Shown: positions 35,780 through 47,906 of the stretch, piece after piece | Numbering within the stretch: position 1 is the first letter of the stretch | Layout of the letters: each line of letters begins with the position of its first letter | Origin: Symbiodinium natans | Lineage: Eukaryota > Sar > Dinophyceae > Suessiales > Symbiodiniaceae | DNA length: 64,000 nt | Direction: 5' to 3' | NCBI GenBank assembly: GCA_905221605.1 | Contig: CAJNDS010001946.1 | Coordinates: forward strand, 186,001 to 250,000 | Made by a program: the position numbers and the translations under genes | The notes under the pieces: generated by a model | What the model was told of the DNA's origin: nothing | Seen by the model: the letters and a program-made list of their open reading frames with translations, nothing else | Databases searched by the model: none

Positions 35780-37466
35780 GAGGAAAAGTGGCCCTCACAT
35801 TTCTGCATTTGAGCTTCGACGCTGCGAAAACACTCATGACAACGAGACTCAACCAACGAGACTCAACCATTCCCCTGAAATGAAGCTTCTGTCCCAGAAT
35901 TCTGCCCATTAAACTTCTGGGCACGGCTGGCATCTTTTGAAACTTGGCACCGAGGAAGGAGATCGGTCAGCACAGCGGTGTGCTCTTGCACAATCCCGTG
36001 CAACCGGGTCAGGCGATGTGAGCCGCCTACCAGCTTTAAACAGCTTTTAAACACTGCTCAGCTTTGCTCCCTCACTCCACGCTGATTTGAAGGCCATAGG
36101 TCGGGGTGCCTCGCTGGCAGGAGCGAAGTGAATAAAGGATGGGAAGTGACATGACAATGAGATACAATGAGCATCAACTGCATCATGTGCCTTTCTTTGT
36201 GTTGTACTTCACGCCCCCAATCGCGCTGAATCCCTTCGCAAAGACTTGCTTCACCTTGATCGCTGCCGACTCCCGAGAAACACACTGCAGCCAGAACCAG
36301 TGAAACCAGCGCCGAGGGGCTGAGCAGCTAATGGAGCTGTCTTGCTCAAGCTTCACCTCTCCACAGCTACGCCTCTAACATGGACTCGTGACACGAATAC
36401 GCAGCAACAGCATGCCTTCATGGTCGTATTCTTGTTGCAAGAATACAGCAGGCCAGCAGCAAAGGTGCCATTCCTTGATGTGGAATTAAGCCAAGCACCA
36501 CTAAACTATCATGCAATGTAAGTATAGCTTAGCATCTTCGCTCCACCGTGGGTGTAGTTTGCTGCCAGGCGAACATTGTCAGCTGCCTGGAACGTGCTAT
36601 GCTACGTGTGACAATCATCTCACAAAACCTCACACACGAAGGCCTTGTAGTGGCAGGACGCCATGTAGCAGGAGAACTTTTCCTTTGCGTACAAAGATGC
36701 CTGGCACAGACAGCCAGCAGTTTCGCATGACCCATATGTCGAGGAGGAGCTTCGCGATACCCCAAACACCCCACCCTGCATGCCAGGAGCTAAGCATGTG
36801 AAGGGTGTAACTCTGCCAGTTCGCAGAACTCATCAACCGTGCCATGCTCATGTGCAAGTCGTTTTTCGTGCTCATCTTGCTGGAAAATCTCTTGCGTGTG
36901 GTCTACATCGACTCAACCAAAAAGAAATGGAAGAAATGGGACGTAAGCTCCGAAACAAGCTCACCAGTGAGAATGACCAAGAAATGCTGAAAGATAGGCT
37001 AAAGAGGCAATCATCGAAGCCGCAATTGTGCTGTCGAAGGGAGACCCAGGGCAACGAACAACTTAGGCTCATACACTGTACATTGCTTGTTCAGTGGCTG
37101 TTTTGGTCTTTCCGCCGGGTCGCGAAGAAGGGGCCATGAAGAACACGGACGCCGACGTCCGGGCACCAAGGTGCGGAGATCTTGGCCCCGAGGGTTGCCG
37201 GGCCGGCCCTTGGAGCTGCTGTGGCAGAGCTGTGGCAAGAAAAAAACCCTCGTTTGGCTTCACCTTACAATCTCTCGTAACAATCAGGTTCTTAGTTTTT
37301 GCAAAGTCTCTGGAACGTGGCTTCTGCAACAGCATCTTGAGGACTGACCCCCTTCATTTCAAGCGCGAGGCGCGCGTCCTGCGAGCTCCAAATTTGCAGT
37401 CTTGCAGAAGCTTTGGCCATTGGATGCCGGGGAGAAACTTTAAAACGTTTTGAATTGTCGCTGTTT
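35780..37466. other. region without a recognised gene
   Basis: Frames on the minus strand at 36,529-36,875 and 37,069-37,335 are open. The latter contains KTKNLIVTRDCKVKPNEGFF, which reads like coding sequence but fits no family that I can name. Confidence 0.4.
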
Positions 37467-37676
37467 CTACGAGTATGTTTTGGTGATGTGGTGCTCCTTG
37501 AGGCCGCTGTAGATCAAGCCTGCACGCGTGCAACAGATGTACGGCAAAGTCAAGCATGCGGCCACGTGTGGGAATGCCTGGCCTACTTTCGTCTTCATGA
37601 TGTCGCTGAGCTCCGGCTTGCATTCAATTCGCAACCCTTTCACAGCCTCAAGCATCATGGGCTCACAAACAAACAA
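37467..37676 (-). CDS. coding-like exon, protein unknown
   Basis: The frame reads with ordinary protein composition: MLEAVKGLRIECKPELSD, then IMKTKVGQAFPHVAACLTL and a Cys-containing segment ending in YSGLKEHHITKT. The mixture of amphipathic helix-like and hydrophobic stretches is unlike the shadow frames around it. It lies on the same strand as the other genes and could belong with pieces at 37,069-37,335, 37,830-37,970 and 38,430-38,731. I do not recognise the family, and no splice pair can be proven. Confidence 0.35.
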   Translation of the reverse strand: MFVCEPMMLEAVKGLRIECKPELSDIMKTKVGQAFPHVAACLTLPYICCTRAGLIYSGLKEHHITKTYS

Positions 37677-37989
37677 TTGGTATATATACAGTTATATACA
37701 AACAGAAGAAAACCAAAAAAAATCCATCGCCAAGCCTTCTCAGTAGATGCTTCAACTTTGACTCCTCCGCTCTTGTCCATCTCCACTTTGTCCTGACGAC
37801 GTCAACTTTATCTGCTTTTGAGGGCTTTTGGGGCTAGCTTGGGTGTTACCTAAGGCCGGCACGATGACCACAAATGGGCAGCCGTAGGGAGATGGAAGTT
37901 TCCAAGTGATCTTTCCTGGGGTCATTGTGTCCTGGACATCACACTGTCGCGCATGCACCCAACATAGTCTGTCATGTTGAAGGAGAAAC

Positions 37990-38243
37990 ACAGAAGGACA
38001 GAAAGACAGAAAGACAGAAAGACAGAAAGACAGAAAGACAGAAAGACAGAAAGACAGAAAGACAGAAAGACAGAAAGACAGAAAGACAGAAAGACAGAAA
38101 GACAGAAAGACAGAAAGACAGAAACTGGACAGAAAGACCGAAAGACAGAAGGACAGAAGGACAGAAGGACAGAAGGACAGAAGGACAGAAGGACAGAAGG
38201 ACAGAAGGACAGAAAGACAGAAGAGAGAGAGAGAGAGAGAGAG
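37990..38243. repeat. 8-bp tandem repeat GACAGAAA/GACAGAAG, then (GA)n
   Basis: About 16 units of GACAGAAA, an interruption (CTGGACAGAAAGACCGAAA), then about 9 units of GACAGAAG, then (GA)n at about 38,222-38,243. The shared third-base change in the second block shows that it spread by array expansion from one variant unit. Confidence 0.95.
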
Positions 38244-38731
38244 GTTGGGAGGTACGGGCATCGAACCTCCTAGTGCCTTGATTAGCATGTCGTGAAGTTT
38301 TTGGTCATCCACCGAGATGGGTTGGCCCCGGCTCAATGGCATCAGTCCCCACGCCCGGCGAAGTGGTGCCCGGGTAGACCCGGGTATAGGGACAAGCAAT
38401 CTGCACAATCACACGCGCCACACACCACCCCGAAAACACCGAGAGACTTGTCGTTCGCGTCCAAAATTTCGAGGCAAACAGGAAGCGGGTTGTCTTTCGC
38501 GCCGAGGTGCTGCGCTTGCGTTGAATCAAGCTGCATGCCACTGGGGAATGGGTCTAAGGGCCGACGCTCAAAGCGAAACGTGCTCAGAATGGCGAGGCAT
38601 TCTCTGGCACTGGTGATGCTAAAAGACGTTGCATGGAGAACAACGACGACCATGGCACCATTCACAGTAACAAACTGCACATCACATCTTTGCAGGTACA
38701 CAGGGCTGCTCAAGCCCCACTTCCAGCACAA
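38244..38731 (-). CDS. coding-like exons, protein unknown
   Basis: Two minus-strand stretches look coding. At about 38,430-38,731 the frame reads VYLQRCDVQFVTVNGAMVVV, ARECLAILSTFRFERRPLD and PLPVCLEILDANDKSLGVFG, resembling a beta-rich domain. At about 38,250-38,350 another frame reads GLMPLSRGQPISVDDQKLH followed by DMLIKAL. They may be adjacent exons of one gene, together with the piece at 37,467-37,676. No known family is recognised. The microsatellite at 37,990-38,243 would then be intronic. Confidence 0.35.
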
Positions 38732-40942
38732 GTGGACAGCTTCGTTGGGTGTTACTCTGAATCCGTGGCCCTGTCTGCTTTTTCTGGTTTGCTGCGGCTC
38801 AATGGGTGTGATCCCATTCCAGTTTGAAATTACTGGTCACACTCGCCCTCAATTGCACACACACACACACACACACAATATATATATATATATACACACC
38901 TTCAAACTGCAACATACGCAAGCAGGTATGTCTTTGCGATGCTGCGAGGTCCTTTCCGGGAAGCAGGTCCACGGCTGTCGTGACAACAGCTCCATGCCAG
39001 TTTGTCTTCTGCTTGGCCTGGCAGCGCCGGAAGTAGCTCTTCAAATCTCTTCAACAGCAGCTAAGTTGCCGTGGACGTGGTAGGGAAGCGCCAGACTCAA
39101 TGCACTAAATCAGACGTTCCCAAACCGATTCAGTCAGTAAAGTATCAGGACTAAACCATGTCCGCAATCTCTAGTGGGCGCATGCCGGGTTATCCTTGAA
39201 CTGATAGCCCAGCTGGTAGTCATCGCTGAGAACTTCCTTGGAAGTCCTGCGCCATGCTCACATGCGACTGTGTGCGACGACGTCCGTGGAGAAAGGCAGA
39301 TGAACTCGAACAGTCTTTTCGATGTCGTCGAACTTCACAGGCCCCTAAGCATCAGAGTGCAAAACGAGAAAAGTGAATCATGATAACACACGCACACTCA
39401 AAATCGCTGAGACTGGCGCCATTCTTCACGACAAGCGAGAACAGTCAGGAGCTCAAAATTTCACTCTGAGCCACAGCGCTGCAGCAACTCATCATGACAG
39501 CTCGGTTCAGTTTGGCCATGTTTGGCCCGTAAACATCTCAAGACACAAGCTGCGGCGCGGGCGCTGACATCCCCGCCAAGCGATGTTCTGGCCTGTTGGA
39601 TCCTGACAAAAGCCGCAGGTCAAACGGGGCGCAAGTCGGAACGGCTTTCAACTCTACCTCTCATCCAGGATGCCTTCGGCACCGAATTCCACTCATGGGC
39701 GCTCTGCCTCACATCACGAAGATTTGCCGAAAGATGTTTACATCATTTTACATCCAAGCCAAGAAAACACTTGAACATGGATTTGCACTCGCTTGCTTGT
39801 GCTTCTGCCCATTGACAGCTTCAAGGGAGCCCTTGGAGCCTGGCCATGGCGCAGACCTCAGCCAAAGAGCACACATGAGCACACCCACTCAGCTCGAGCT
39901 CTCGATTGACAAAACGCAAACATCTGCCAAGTGACTTTCTGTGCCAAAGCCCAGGGGCTGGTCTGAAAATCTTCGGCCTCAGCTGCCACAAGTTTACCAC
40001 GAGCTCACCACAACGTTTCTGCAGGGGGTTTCTTTTTCGTCGCACAAAAGAGCCAGCTGAGCACAGCGCTTGGCACTGGAAGTTTGAACCATGCCTGCGA
40101 AAACCGTCCGCCATTATCTGCGAAACTCCCCGTTTCACCGGTCTCTCCTTCAACAAACATCTTCTGCGCAGCTATAACTTCTTGCCACATGTGGGTCGCA
40201 AAATCAGCCCTCAGCCAAGTTCTCATGCAGTTCTGTGTTTTGAGCATCACAGCACAAGCCTAAAACATTGCTGTCACGCTTTGGCAAAGGGGGTGGGTTC
40301 AAGCAGGCAGCAACCGCAAAACACTCTCGAAAAAGCGGTAATTAGCGGCAAAAGCATGCCAGGTATGCCGTAGTATGGCCACTTGAGGCTGTGAGACATT
40401 GCCTAGCTAAGGCCCGCCTATGGACGGCCCTGCCATTTCCGACCTGTGCGTCTTCAAGCTCAAACAATGCAAGCTCCCAACATCCGAGCTGAACGCTGGG
40501 GTCTGTGCTCATTGAGCTCTTCCAGCACAGGCGGTGCTAGACTTGTAAATGCCTTGGACAACGGGACAAGAATGGAAAAGACGAGTTAGCTCAGCCGCGG
40601 CGAGAAAAAACAGGGGCCCCAGCCTTGGGCGCTGTTTTTGCCAACCACTTCGCCATGGACCGCTTTGATATTCGGCCAGAACCTGCACTGAAAGCGGGTT
40701 CGCACGGCGCTCGATAACAGGGCCCGGTGCAAAGTGAGGTCATGGCGAGCTGTGTCCAATTGAGTCCAGTGAAACTGAAATTCCTCAGATCTTGCGTTGC
40801 GGCCCATGAAGTAGCCTCAGCAATGACTCCAAAAAGACCGAACAACAATGCTCGACGTTTGCTTCGTGTGCACATTCTTATCAACCTCAGATTTGGACGC
40901 CACATGTCCTGGAAACTCTCAAACGGACTTAGTGAAAGCGCA

Positions 40943-41012
40943 GAAGAAGAAGAAGAAGAAGAGACACACAGATACACAGAGACAGAGACAGAGAGAGATA
41001 GGGAGAGAGTCG

Positions 41013-41044
<32 letters not shown>

Positions 41045-41045
41045 A
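40943..41045. repeat. GAA/GA purine microsatellite
   Basis: (GAA)n followed by CACAGATACACAGAGACAGA-like sequence and (GA)n. Ser/Leu or Glu/Arg-rich frames across it are artefacts. Confidence 0.9.
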
Positions 41046-41682
41046 AGATTCTTGGGGCTAGTCGTCGCAGCTAGCCAGCTCCAACGATCAGGAAACAACC
41101 AATGGGCTGGATTGGCTTCAAAAAAACTCGGGTATACAGATTCGGTTTCAATGCGGAAGCCTGGAAAATCGGAAAGGATCTCCCTTGCTGAATCGCCTTT
41201 GGCCAGCGCAGCCTCGACCACTTGTTTTTTCATTTTTCCGTCGCACCTTCTGCATCCGCCGGTCACATACTGTCGGGTCTACAAGTCCAAGGAGTAACAA
41301 AACTACGCCATCGGAGACATTTGGAAAAGCGTATCTTCGTGCTTTCGCCCCAAGCACTTTCAGATCTAATTGGCAAGGGTCAATGCTAGCGTGGTTGGTC
41401 ATGGCGTTGCCTTCCTGTTGCGCGGCCCCGCAACAACTGAGCATCGCGACGCCCGCCCGACCGAAAGCACAAGGGCAATCAGCCTAACAGAGCCTTTGAG
41501 AACCATGGTCACCAAGCCGATCATTCGGCGGCCTCGTCTATCGATTTTCGTTTCGGCAAGGAAGCGACGTTTTTTTGTTTGTGTTTTTCGATAAAAAGAT
41601 CGGCCCACTGTGTGCAGCAGACTGTGTGCGTTTTTGCCGGCATTTCGGATGCATGTTGGGCAACTTATTCTTAAAATAGGCC

Positions 41683-41735
41683 CTCGCCACCGCCGCCGCC
41701 GCCACCCGCCGCCACCCGCCGCCACCACGCCGACT
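41683..41735. repeat. CCG/CCACC trinucleotide repeat
   Basis: (GCC)n followed by GCCACCCGCCGCCACC units on the plus strand. Confidence 0.85.
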
Positions 41736-43482
41736 GGAAAGGAGGGAGGGCAGAGGTCCCGGAACTCGTTCTCTGCAAGGTAGGCATCCTTCCACGACTG
41801 CGCATTTGCCACAGCACATCCGCCGGCTGCACCCAAAAGCAGGTTTGCAAACTCTCGTCAGTCCGGATCCGCATCGAACATCGACATGTACAGTGTTGCC
41901 AGCTCCTGGGAAGCCAATTTGTGCCGAAGGCCTATTCTGACTCGCAGATCTCTCAAGCAACTACATCTGAGGGTCCATTGGATGCTTCGGCTTGCGCAGA
42001 CTTCTCAGGAAGATCTCGAACTCCTACAAGGCACGCAAGGCGCAGGGCACGCAAATCACCACAAGATCAAATGGAGCAAGAGTTGGGCCTCAAAGCTCAG
42101 GGTTCCATCGCGATTGGTATCTGCCTTCTTGAGACAATAGTGCAAGACCTGATGGGCTGGTAAAAGCTAAACCTTCACATACGGCAGCACATACTACTTG
42201 GCAGCGCCTGCTTAAGATTGAGTTCGGCCCGTCCGTAGCTGCCAGCCTTCACACAGGAAGAGAATACGTGCACAAACTAGACACAAGAAGCAAAAACCGT
42301 CGCACAAACTGACAAACCCATCGTACTCCACAGGGCCCGCGCCGAATTCTCAGCCATTGTCGGCGTGAGAATAATCCGCAAGGCCTGAGTTCATTCACCC
42401 ACCCGGCCTTCGTGATACCATTGCTACACCCTGCTCGTTCGCCACATCTCATGCATCTCATGCTCAGGACAAGGCTTCTAAGAATTCTGAACAATTCAAC
42501 TCATCCAGAGTCATTTCCTTGCCCGTGCAATACCACGGGTGGAGGTGACTGTCATGGGAATCAAAACGGGTACTGCTCAGTATGTTACTATATTGCGAAC
42601 CCGTTGTTGTGCACTGAAAATGTATGCTCGAATCGAAAAGCAACCGGAAGCTGAGTGCGTTGTCCTCATTGTTGTCTCGGTCCATACGTTTCCACCTTAT
42701 CTGCCAAGCTCGTGGCGGCCAACACTGACAACACGCATGGCCTATCAACCTGAGCCGCAAACAAGGCGTGTGCCCACTGCTTGTGCTGATGCAATGTCAT
42801 GGCCTCTGGGGCCTGCAATCTTCAGCAAAGCTTCCACGCAATGCCAGGAAGAACCGCGAAAAATACTTGGCACAACGCCGTCGGTGCATTGTACTGGGTT
42901 TTCCTCAGTAGCGGCACTCCCATCGCAAAAAAAACATGCTGCTGTTCATGAAACCTGCTCTGAGACTGCGTGCCCCATTCCGGGCGACCGCGAATGCAAT
43001 GTGGCCACCTCCGACAAACCTTCACAGCATCACGCATGACCAGGCATTGCCGGCGTGCCGCCTCAGAGGCGTACAAATGCCAAAACGCAATTCCAATTGT
43101 TCTTTTACTAGGTGGTGTTGATTCTTCTTGCGCTCATGACTGTGCTTTGCATGCTTGCTGGGAATCATGACTGACTGATGAACGTCTTGATAGAAACATT
43201 GCATACCTCGTTATGACAATAGTCTTTACAGGCAAAGCCAGGAATCCATGCAGATGCCTCACATGCCCTGCTCTTGCAAATCCACTTTGAACCTTTAATC
43301 CGGCATCATTGCACAATGATTGAAATTGTTCATTGCTGTGAAACCCGGCACTGTGTCGTGAAGCGCTTCCCGTGCAGGCCCCAGACTGGGGCAGTTTGCT
43401 CGAGGGCATGTTGTGGGGGCGGGCTGGTCGCTAAGGCTCTGCATCGTGCTTCTACCTGCTTGTAAGGTCTGTGGGGTCGTCT

Positions 43483-43918
43483 TCAGGTGGAACGGTTGGC
43501 GCTGCCTCCAGGCCGGCGTTCTACGTGGGGGTCTCGAAGCCTGCAGCTTGTAGAGACACTGTGGCCTCTCGAAAGGCCGCCAGGGCAGCGGCCAATTGGC
43601 CGGGGCCGTCCACGGAACGCGCAAAGGTATGTAATGTATAAGCGAAGGTCGACTCGAGAGGGCTGGAAGCGGGAAGCATGTCGGCCCAGCCCAGTAAGCC
43701 GCAACTGCAACTGCGTGGCGCTCAGTGCTGCAGAGGCCCAGCCCACTATGTCGCTGCGCGAGCTGAGCCCCTGTGGTGGCGAGCGCCGGCAATCCGGCTG
43801 CGGCATCGGCGTGCCGCAGAGGATCCCGCAAAGTATCCAGCACTTGAGGAAAGCTGGGTTGTGCCCAGCTGCCTATGTTCACGTGCTCACATGATGCAAC
43901 ACGCGATCGCCGACACAT
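43483..43918 (-). pseudogene. LINE-family fragment a (region after the RT)
   Basis: The frame contains QVLDTLRDPLRHADAAAGL, AQRHSGLGLCSTERHAVAVA and AYWAGPT. This is a worn form of the segment found after the reverse transcriptase in the LINE family that fills this region: intact copies read like RFAGLCLRSAAEAAQGAWWA, as in the plus-strand copy at 46.8 kb. No RT core or stop-free neighbour is attached, so this is a truncated, dead copy. Its order relative to fragment b on the same strand (C-terminal domain upstream of this middle part) shows that the two come from different insertions. Confidence 0.6.
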
Positions 43919-44019
43919 CAGCTAGGAGTGGGAGTTTTTTTTTTTCTCGGCCTTTTCCGACTGCAACACGGTGCCAGAGCTACGTTGGTCGAACTACTAC
44001 CACAGCGGGCGGTCCCGGT

Positions 44020-44976
44020 TTAGGGCCGCAGGGGCAGGCGGCTAGGCCATTCATTGGTGGCGAGGTCGAGCACGCGGTCCAGTGCAGGGCCGTCGCTCGG
44101 CCCAGGCAGTGGCGCAGCCGGCCACGCTCGGCCCAAGGCTGTGCTCGCCACGGCGAGCTGGACCGCACCGGAAAGTCCCCACCAGCGTCTTGCCCAGCCG
44201 GAGGACGCCGCAGCGCGCACGGCAGGCGGCGCACGCAGAGCGCGGAGCCGGACGAGGTCGCAAACAAAGTGCTGCGCAGCAGTGCTCCAGCGGCCTCCTA
44301 TCTCGGAGCCTAGGACCACGAGCTTCTGCGGGCCGCCCCTCGCGAGTTCGGGGTACGTGCAGCGCTTGCGTCGCTCTGCGACCTGCAGCACGGCACCGTC
44401 AACCTCCACGGCGCATGGATGGGGATGACCCGTTCTGGTTAGAGGAGATACGAGTGTTGCGTCGCAGCACAGCGCTCCTCCGTTGGCGGTGGCCCCGTAG
44501 ACGACGAGATCAAGGCGGCGGCGGTCGTCGGCAGGGACGCCTGCTGCAGTCGTATGGGCGAGCCACTGCTGTGGCACGACCTGACCTTCGGCGCCGACGG
44601 CCTCTCGCGCCACGCGGACCCACGCGCGCTCGACGACTTTGGCGCGTCTGGCCAACAAGCCTGTCCTCGGGCAAGCGAGGGCATGGTCGCCATAAGGGTC
44701 GACGACGCCACCACATCCCGGGTTGGGGCCGCAGCGTCCGGTGCAAAGAGGTAGAGGCAGCCGTAGGCGACGCCGCAGGGCAATTTGCATCGCTTGTGGC
44801 GGGATGCGGCTTGCTTCGTCGCACGGCATGGCGAGTGGGAGTTTCTGTTCGACTCGGCCGAAAGCGGCTGACCCGTCCCGGGCACGGCAAACAAAATCAA
44901 GCCGCCTGCGGTCGCCGGCAGGCATGCAACAGGCCGTCATATGCAAACCCAGCGCGCTTAACCGTTTTTCGGGCAA
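44020..44976 (-). pseudogene. LINE-family fragment b (C-terminal zinc and nuclease-like domain)
   Basis: An open frame of 318 codons corresponding to the end of a non-LTR retrotransposon polyprotein. It contains LRRRLRLPLPL, a Cys/His cluster (CTGRCGPNPGC...DPYGDHALACP), a helical segment (VERAWVRVAREAVG), then DDRRRLDLVVYGA, ALCCDATLVSPLT and YPELARGG...LVVLGSEIGGRW. The spacing of acidic residues in the last part is compatible with a PD-(D/E)XK-like fold, which is an inference. The first 30 residues repeat a DRRRLD motif that belongs later in the domain, so the copy is a fusion of two partial copies. The 300-codon Arg-rich plus-strand frame here is its shadow. Confidence 0.7.
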
Positions 44977-45876
44977 AGGTATGATAACTTGTTATTGCAA
45001 CGAAGACTGTTCGTTTGCCGCGGTGCCGCATGCTGTGCGCCATCAAGCGTGGTGGCAATTGAAGCTCTGAGACTGCCCTGCTCATCCACTTACTCGCTCC
45101 CCCTCCCTGCCTACCGCCAACATCACTGCTCACCTCCCGCTTCCGCCCTACTCGCCTTTTGCCGCGGCACGTGCTTGGGTTTCCAGCCTCCACCGAGGTT
45201 CCCAATGTGGATGGGACAATCCCTTATCTCCGTGTCGTCCTCGCCGAACTCCCAATCGCCAGTCTCCTCCCTCCACGAGGCTATAGCCGTGGCCCGTGAG
45301 AAACAGAAACCCATCGTAGCTCGCCCCGACCTTCGGACCATCGGCTGCAAACACAAGATCATGCACAAAAATAAACCGGCCAGTACTTTAAATCCATCAC
45401 GAGCGGTGTGGGCCCAAAAGAGTTGTCAGTGAACTACACTTGGGTTTCATGTGGGAATACGCAGGGAAAAGCAGGGTTGTGGTAGCACAGCCCTTCTACA
45501 AAGGCCCATACGGTTCCCCCCCCCATCCACTTGCCATCCTCGCAATGACAGGCAGGAGTTGTTAAGCAAGAACTTTGGACTCACACTGTTTTCCCCTTCA
45601 CTCCACAAACGCGAGGCTAAGTCACACACTTTGTTGCAGACACCTGGCGAAGGGACACGCCGCAAGCCGAGCACTGAACACGGTCCAGTCGAGTTTCAAG
45701 GGCGTGTGCTGGCATTTGCCACGGGGAATAGCGTTTGTTCCACACCGCTCGGTCCTATTCCCCGCCAAAACTGCCAAGTGTGCTAGCCTTCGCACGTGCA
45801 TCATTCACAAAACTGCCAACCATGGAGCATGCAAGAATGCCACGTCAAGGGCTTTCGAATTCCGAGGACGACCTAG
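44977..45876. other. spacer between LINE fragments
   Basis: A minus-strand frame at 45,148-45,366 (VFAADGPKVGASYDGFLFLT) looks vaguely coding but is unidentified. Nothing else was recognised. Confidence 0.4.
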
Positions 45877-46062
45877 GTGCCCATGCCCCTGCACAGGGCG
45901 AGCCTCATGAGGCGGGAAAACGGCTGGCGGGCACCGGTTCGGCATCGCGAGCATCCGCCAACAAGTCACCCAGGACGCCGCATCGAGATATTGGCAAACG
46001 GCCGTCTACTTTGGCATAGTGCCCAGGCGGCTGTTGACACCGCTGACCGTGTGGCCGGCCAG
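45877..46062 (+). pseudogene. LINE-family fragment c (C-terminal domain remnant)
   Basis: The frame has GRRIEILANGRLLWHSAQAA followed by VD, the same motif as RIEVVANDLSLWNGAQLAVD in the copy at 47.5 kb. Only about 60 codons of the C-terminal domain remain, directly left of and on the same strand as fragment d, giving a head-to-tail pair. Confidence 0.6.
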
Positions 46063-46119
46063 TACGCGCTCAGCACGCGGAGCGATGCGGGCAGCCACGG
46101 AAGCGGACCCGCGCACAAC

Positions 46120-47860
46120 GCTCCTGGCCTGACCTCGCTCTGCTCCTGCCCTTCGCAGGGCAAGTGTATGGCTCTGAAAGCCCCCACAACTGGGTGGACG
46201 ACGCGGGCAACAACCACATCATCACGCACGGCGAGGGAGGCGCGATATTCCCTCGCGCAACACGGCGCGCTATGGCGCGCTTCAGGCACTCGCTCGTCAG
46301 ATGCAGCCCGGAGAAGCCGTCCTGGCCTTCCTTGACGATACATATGTCGGAGCGCACCCGGCCGGCGCGTGCCGCCTTGTCAGCTGCCTTGTGGCACTAT
46401 GCCCGGGTGCGCGTATGCGAGGGCAAAACGCGGATCTGGAACGCAGCCGGGGAGCAGCCGCCGGGCATCGCTGACCTGCAGCCTCCCGATGCCGATCCCC
46501 TTTGGACTGGCTCATGGTCCTTGCGGTCCTTGCCCAGGGAACGCCAGGGGATTGTAGTGCTTGGAGCTCCACTGGGCAGTGATGAGTTTGTCCGCTGCCA
46601 ACTGCGGGCCAAGCGTCAAGCCCACGACAGGTTGCTGGAATGCATCTCCGCCCTGGGTGACCTGCACACTGCGTGGCTCCTCCTACACTTCTGCGCCGCG
46701 ACTCGGGCCAACTTCCTCCTGCGAATGTTGCCCCCAGTCTCTACGGCCGAGTTCGCCCAGGCCCATGATGCGGCAGTCAGCTTGCTGTTTCCGGCGACGA
46801 AGGCGTGCCCATCCCGGCATCTGCCCCTGCGTTTCGCCGGCTTGTGTTTGCGTTCTGCCGCTGAGGCTGCCCAGGGCGCCTGGTGGGCGTCTTGGTTTGA
46901 CTCACTGCCCGCCATCCGCGTCCGCGCTCCGGACGTCGCGGAGTGCCTCGTGCAAGGGCAGGGTGGTAACCAGCCGCCTTCGCTTGTATCCGCCCGCACC
47001 GCGGCAGCGCTCTTGCGCAGACGCGGCTTCGAGGTGCCGCCGTGGGACTCCTTTTCCCCCGTCCCGCCGGGAGGTGGCGACCGTGACGACCCCTTGCGGG
47101 GGTGGCAAAGGCGCGCGGCCATGGTATGTGATGAGCGCGCGCTCGAGATGCACCTTTCAGACCTTGACACCGCGTCTCGCGCGCTGCTGCTGTCGCAGGC
47201 CGGCTGCAGGCCGGGCTCACAGTAAGGTCGACTTCCGCGGAGCTCCTCATCCCACCGACCCAGTTCCGGGTGCTGCTCCTGCGCCGCCTGCGGCTCCCGC
47301 TGCAGCTGGCGCCGCGCACCTGCAGCTGCCACGGCCATTTGGAGGCCTTGGGAGACCACCGGTCGGCGTGCGCCACTTCCGTGTCCTGGCGCCTAAGCGG
47401 GAGGGCGGGTTTGCAAAAACGTGCGACTGCAGGCGGATATGAATGTCGATGTGTCCATCGCAAACGCACGTCGGATTGAGGTTGTAGCCAACGACCTGTC
47501 GCTGTGGAACGGAGCGCAGCTCGCCGTTGACGACCCCATATGCCCCCATCGTCACGCAGGGGGGATGCGCAACCGGGCGGCTGCCTAGTGCTGGGGGCAG
47601 GCGGCTGGGTTTGTCGGCCAGGACTTCGTGGAGGTCTGGCGTTATGCCGCCTTCGCAGCACTCCCCGGCCAGCGGCAGCTCGAGGAGGGAACTGGCATAT
47701 GCGCGTTGCGCTGCCACCGCTAAGAAACCAGCCCAGCACGCGACCCGGGCCAACAGGCGGAGGAAGCGGGCGGCCTCGGCTCCGAAGCGGCCACCACCCT
47801 CGACCCCGACGACCACCAAGCGGCAGCGCCGGGCGCGCGCGAGCTCGGGGTACGTTTGCT
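46120..47860 (+). pseudogene. LINE-family fragment d (RT palm to C-terminal domain)
   Basis: The longest copy. WVDDAGNNHIITHGEGG, then in another frame QPGEAVLAFLDDTYVG, whose LDD is the RT palm motif (about 46,305-46,355), then in the first frame RVCEGKTRIWNAAGEQPPGI, GIVVLGAPLGSDEFVR, LHTAWLLLHFCAATRANFLL and RFAGLCLRSAAE. After a stop at 47,223 the domain continues in other frames: LLLRRLRLPLQLAPRTC (47,275-47,330), RIEVVANDLSLWNGAQLAVD (47,480-47,540) and a remnant to 47,860. At least four frame changes show that it is dead. The 5' part, including the rest of the RT, is missing, as in typical 5'-truncated LINEs. Confidence 0.75.
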
Positions 47861-47906
47861 GTCGCTTACGGCGCGCTGTGGTGTCGATGGCCTGGCGGGG
47901 CGAACA

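Larger units (their letters stand above)
38732..43482. other. region with scattered coding-like pieces, no recognised gene
   Basis: Minus-strand pieces with protein-like composition include 40,140-40,230 (MRTWLRADFATHMWQEVIAA), 41,090-41,210 (SAREILSDFPGFRIETESVY) and 41,750-41,850 (NAQSWKDAYLAENEFRDLCP). They may be exons of one or more intron-rich genes that I cannot identify. A CA/TA microsatellite lies at about 38,857-38,896. The rest shows nothing recognisable. Confidence 0.35.

Noticed and set aside
38244-38300. Possible tRNA T-arm (GGTTCGATGCC) on the minus strand
   Set aside because: No cloverleaf can be drawn, and the bases fall in a coding-like frame.
37752-38408. 218-codon minus-strand frame with long Cys-Leu-Ser-Val repeats
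   Set aside because: The repeated part is the GACAGAAA microsatellite; only the short ends look coding.
41538-41960. 140-codon minus-strand frame with Cys-rich segment
   Set aside because: It is partly generated by the CCG repeat, no zinc-binding spacing is consistent, and an overlapping frame looks more coding.
44082-44984. 300-codon Arg-rich plus-strand frame
   Set aside because: It is the antisense shadow of the GC-rich LINE C-terminal domain on the minus strand, which has the recognisable motifs.
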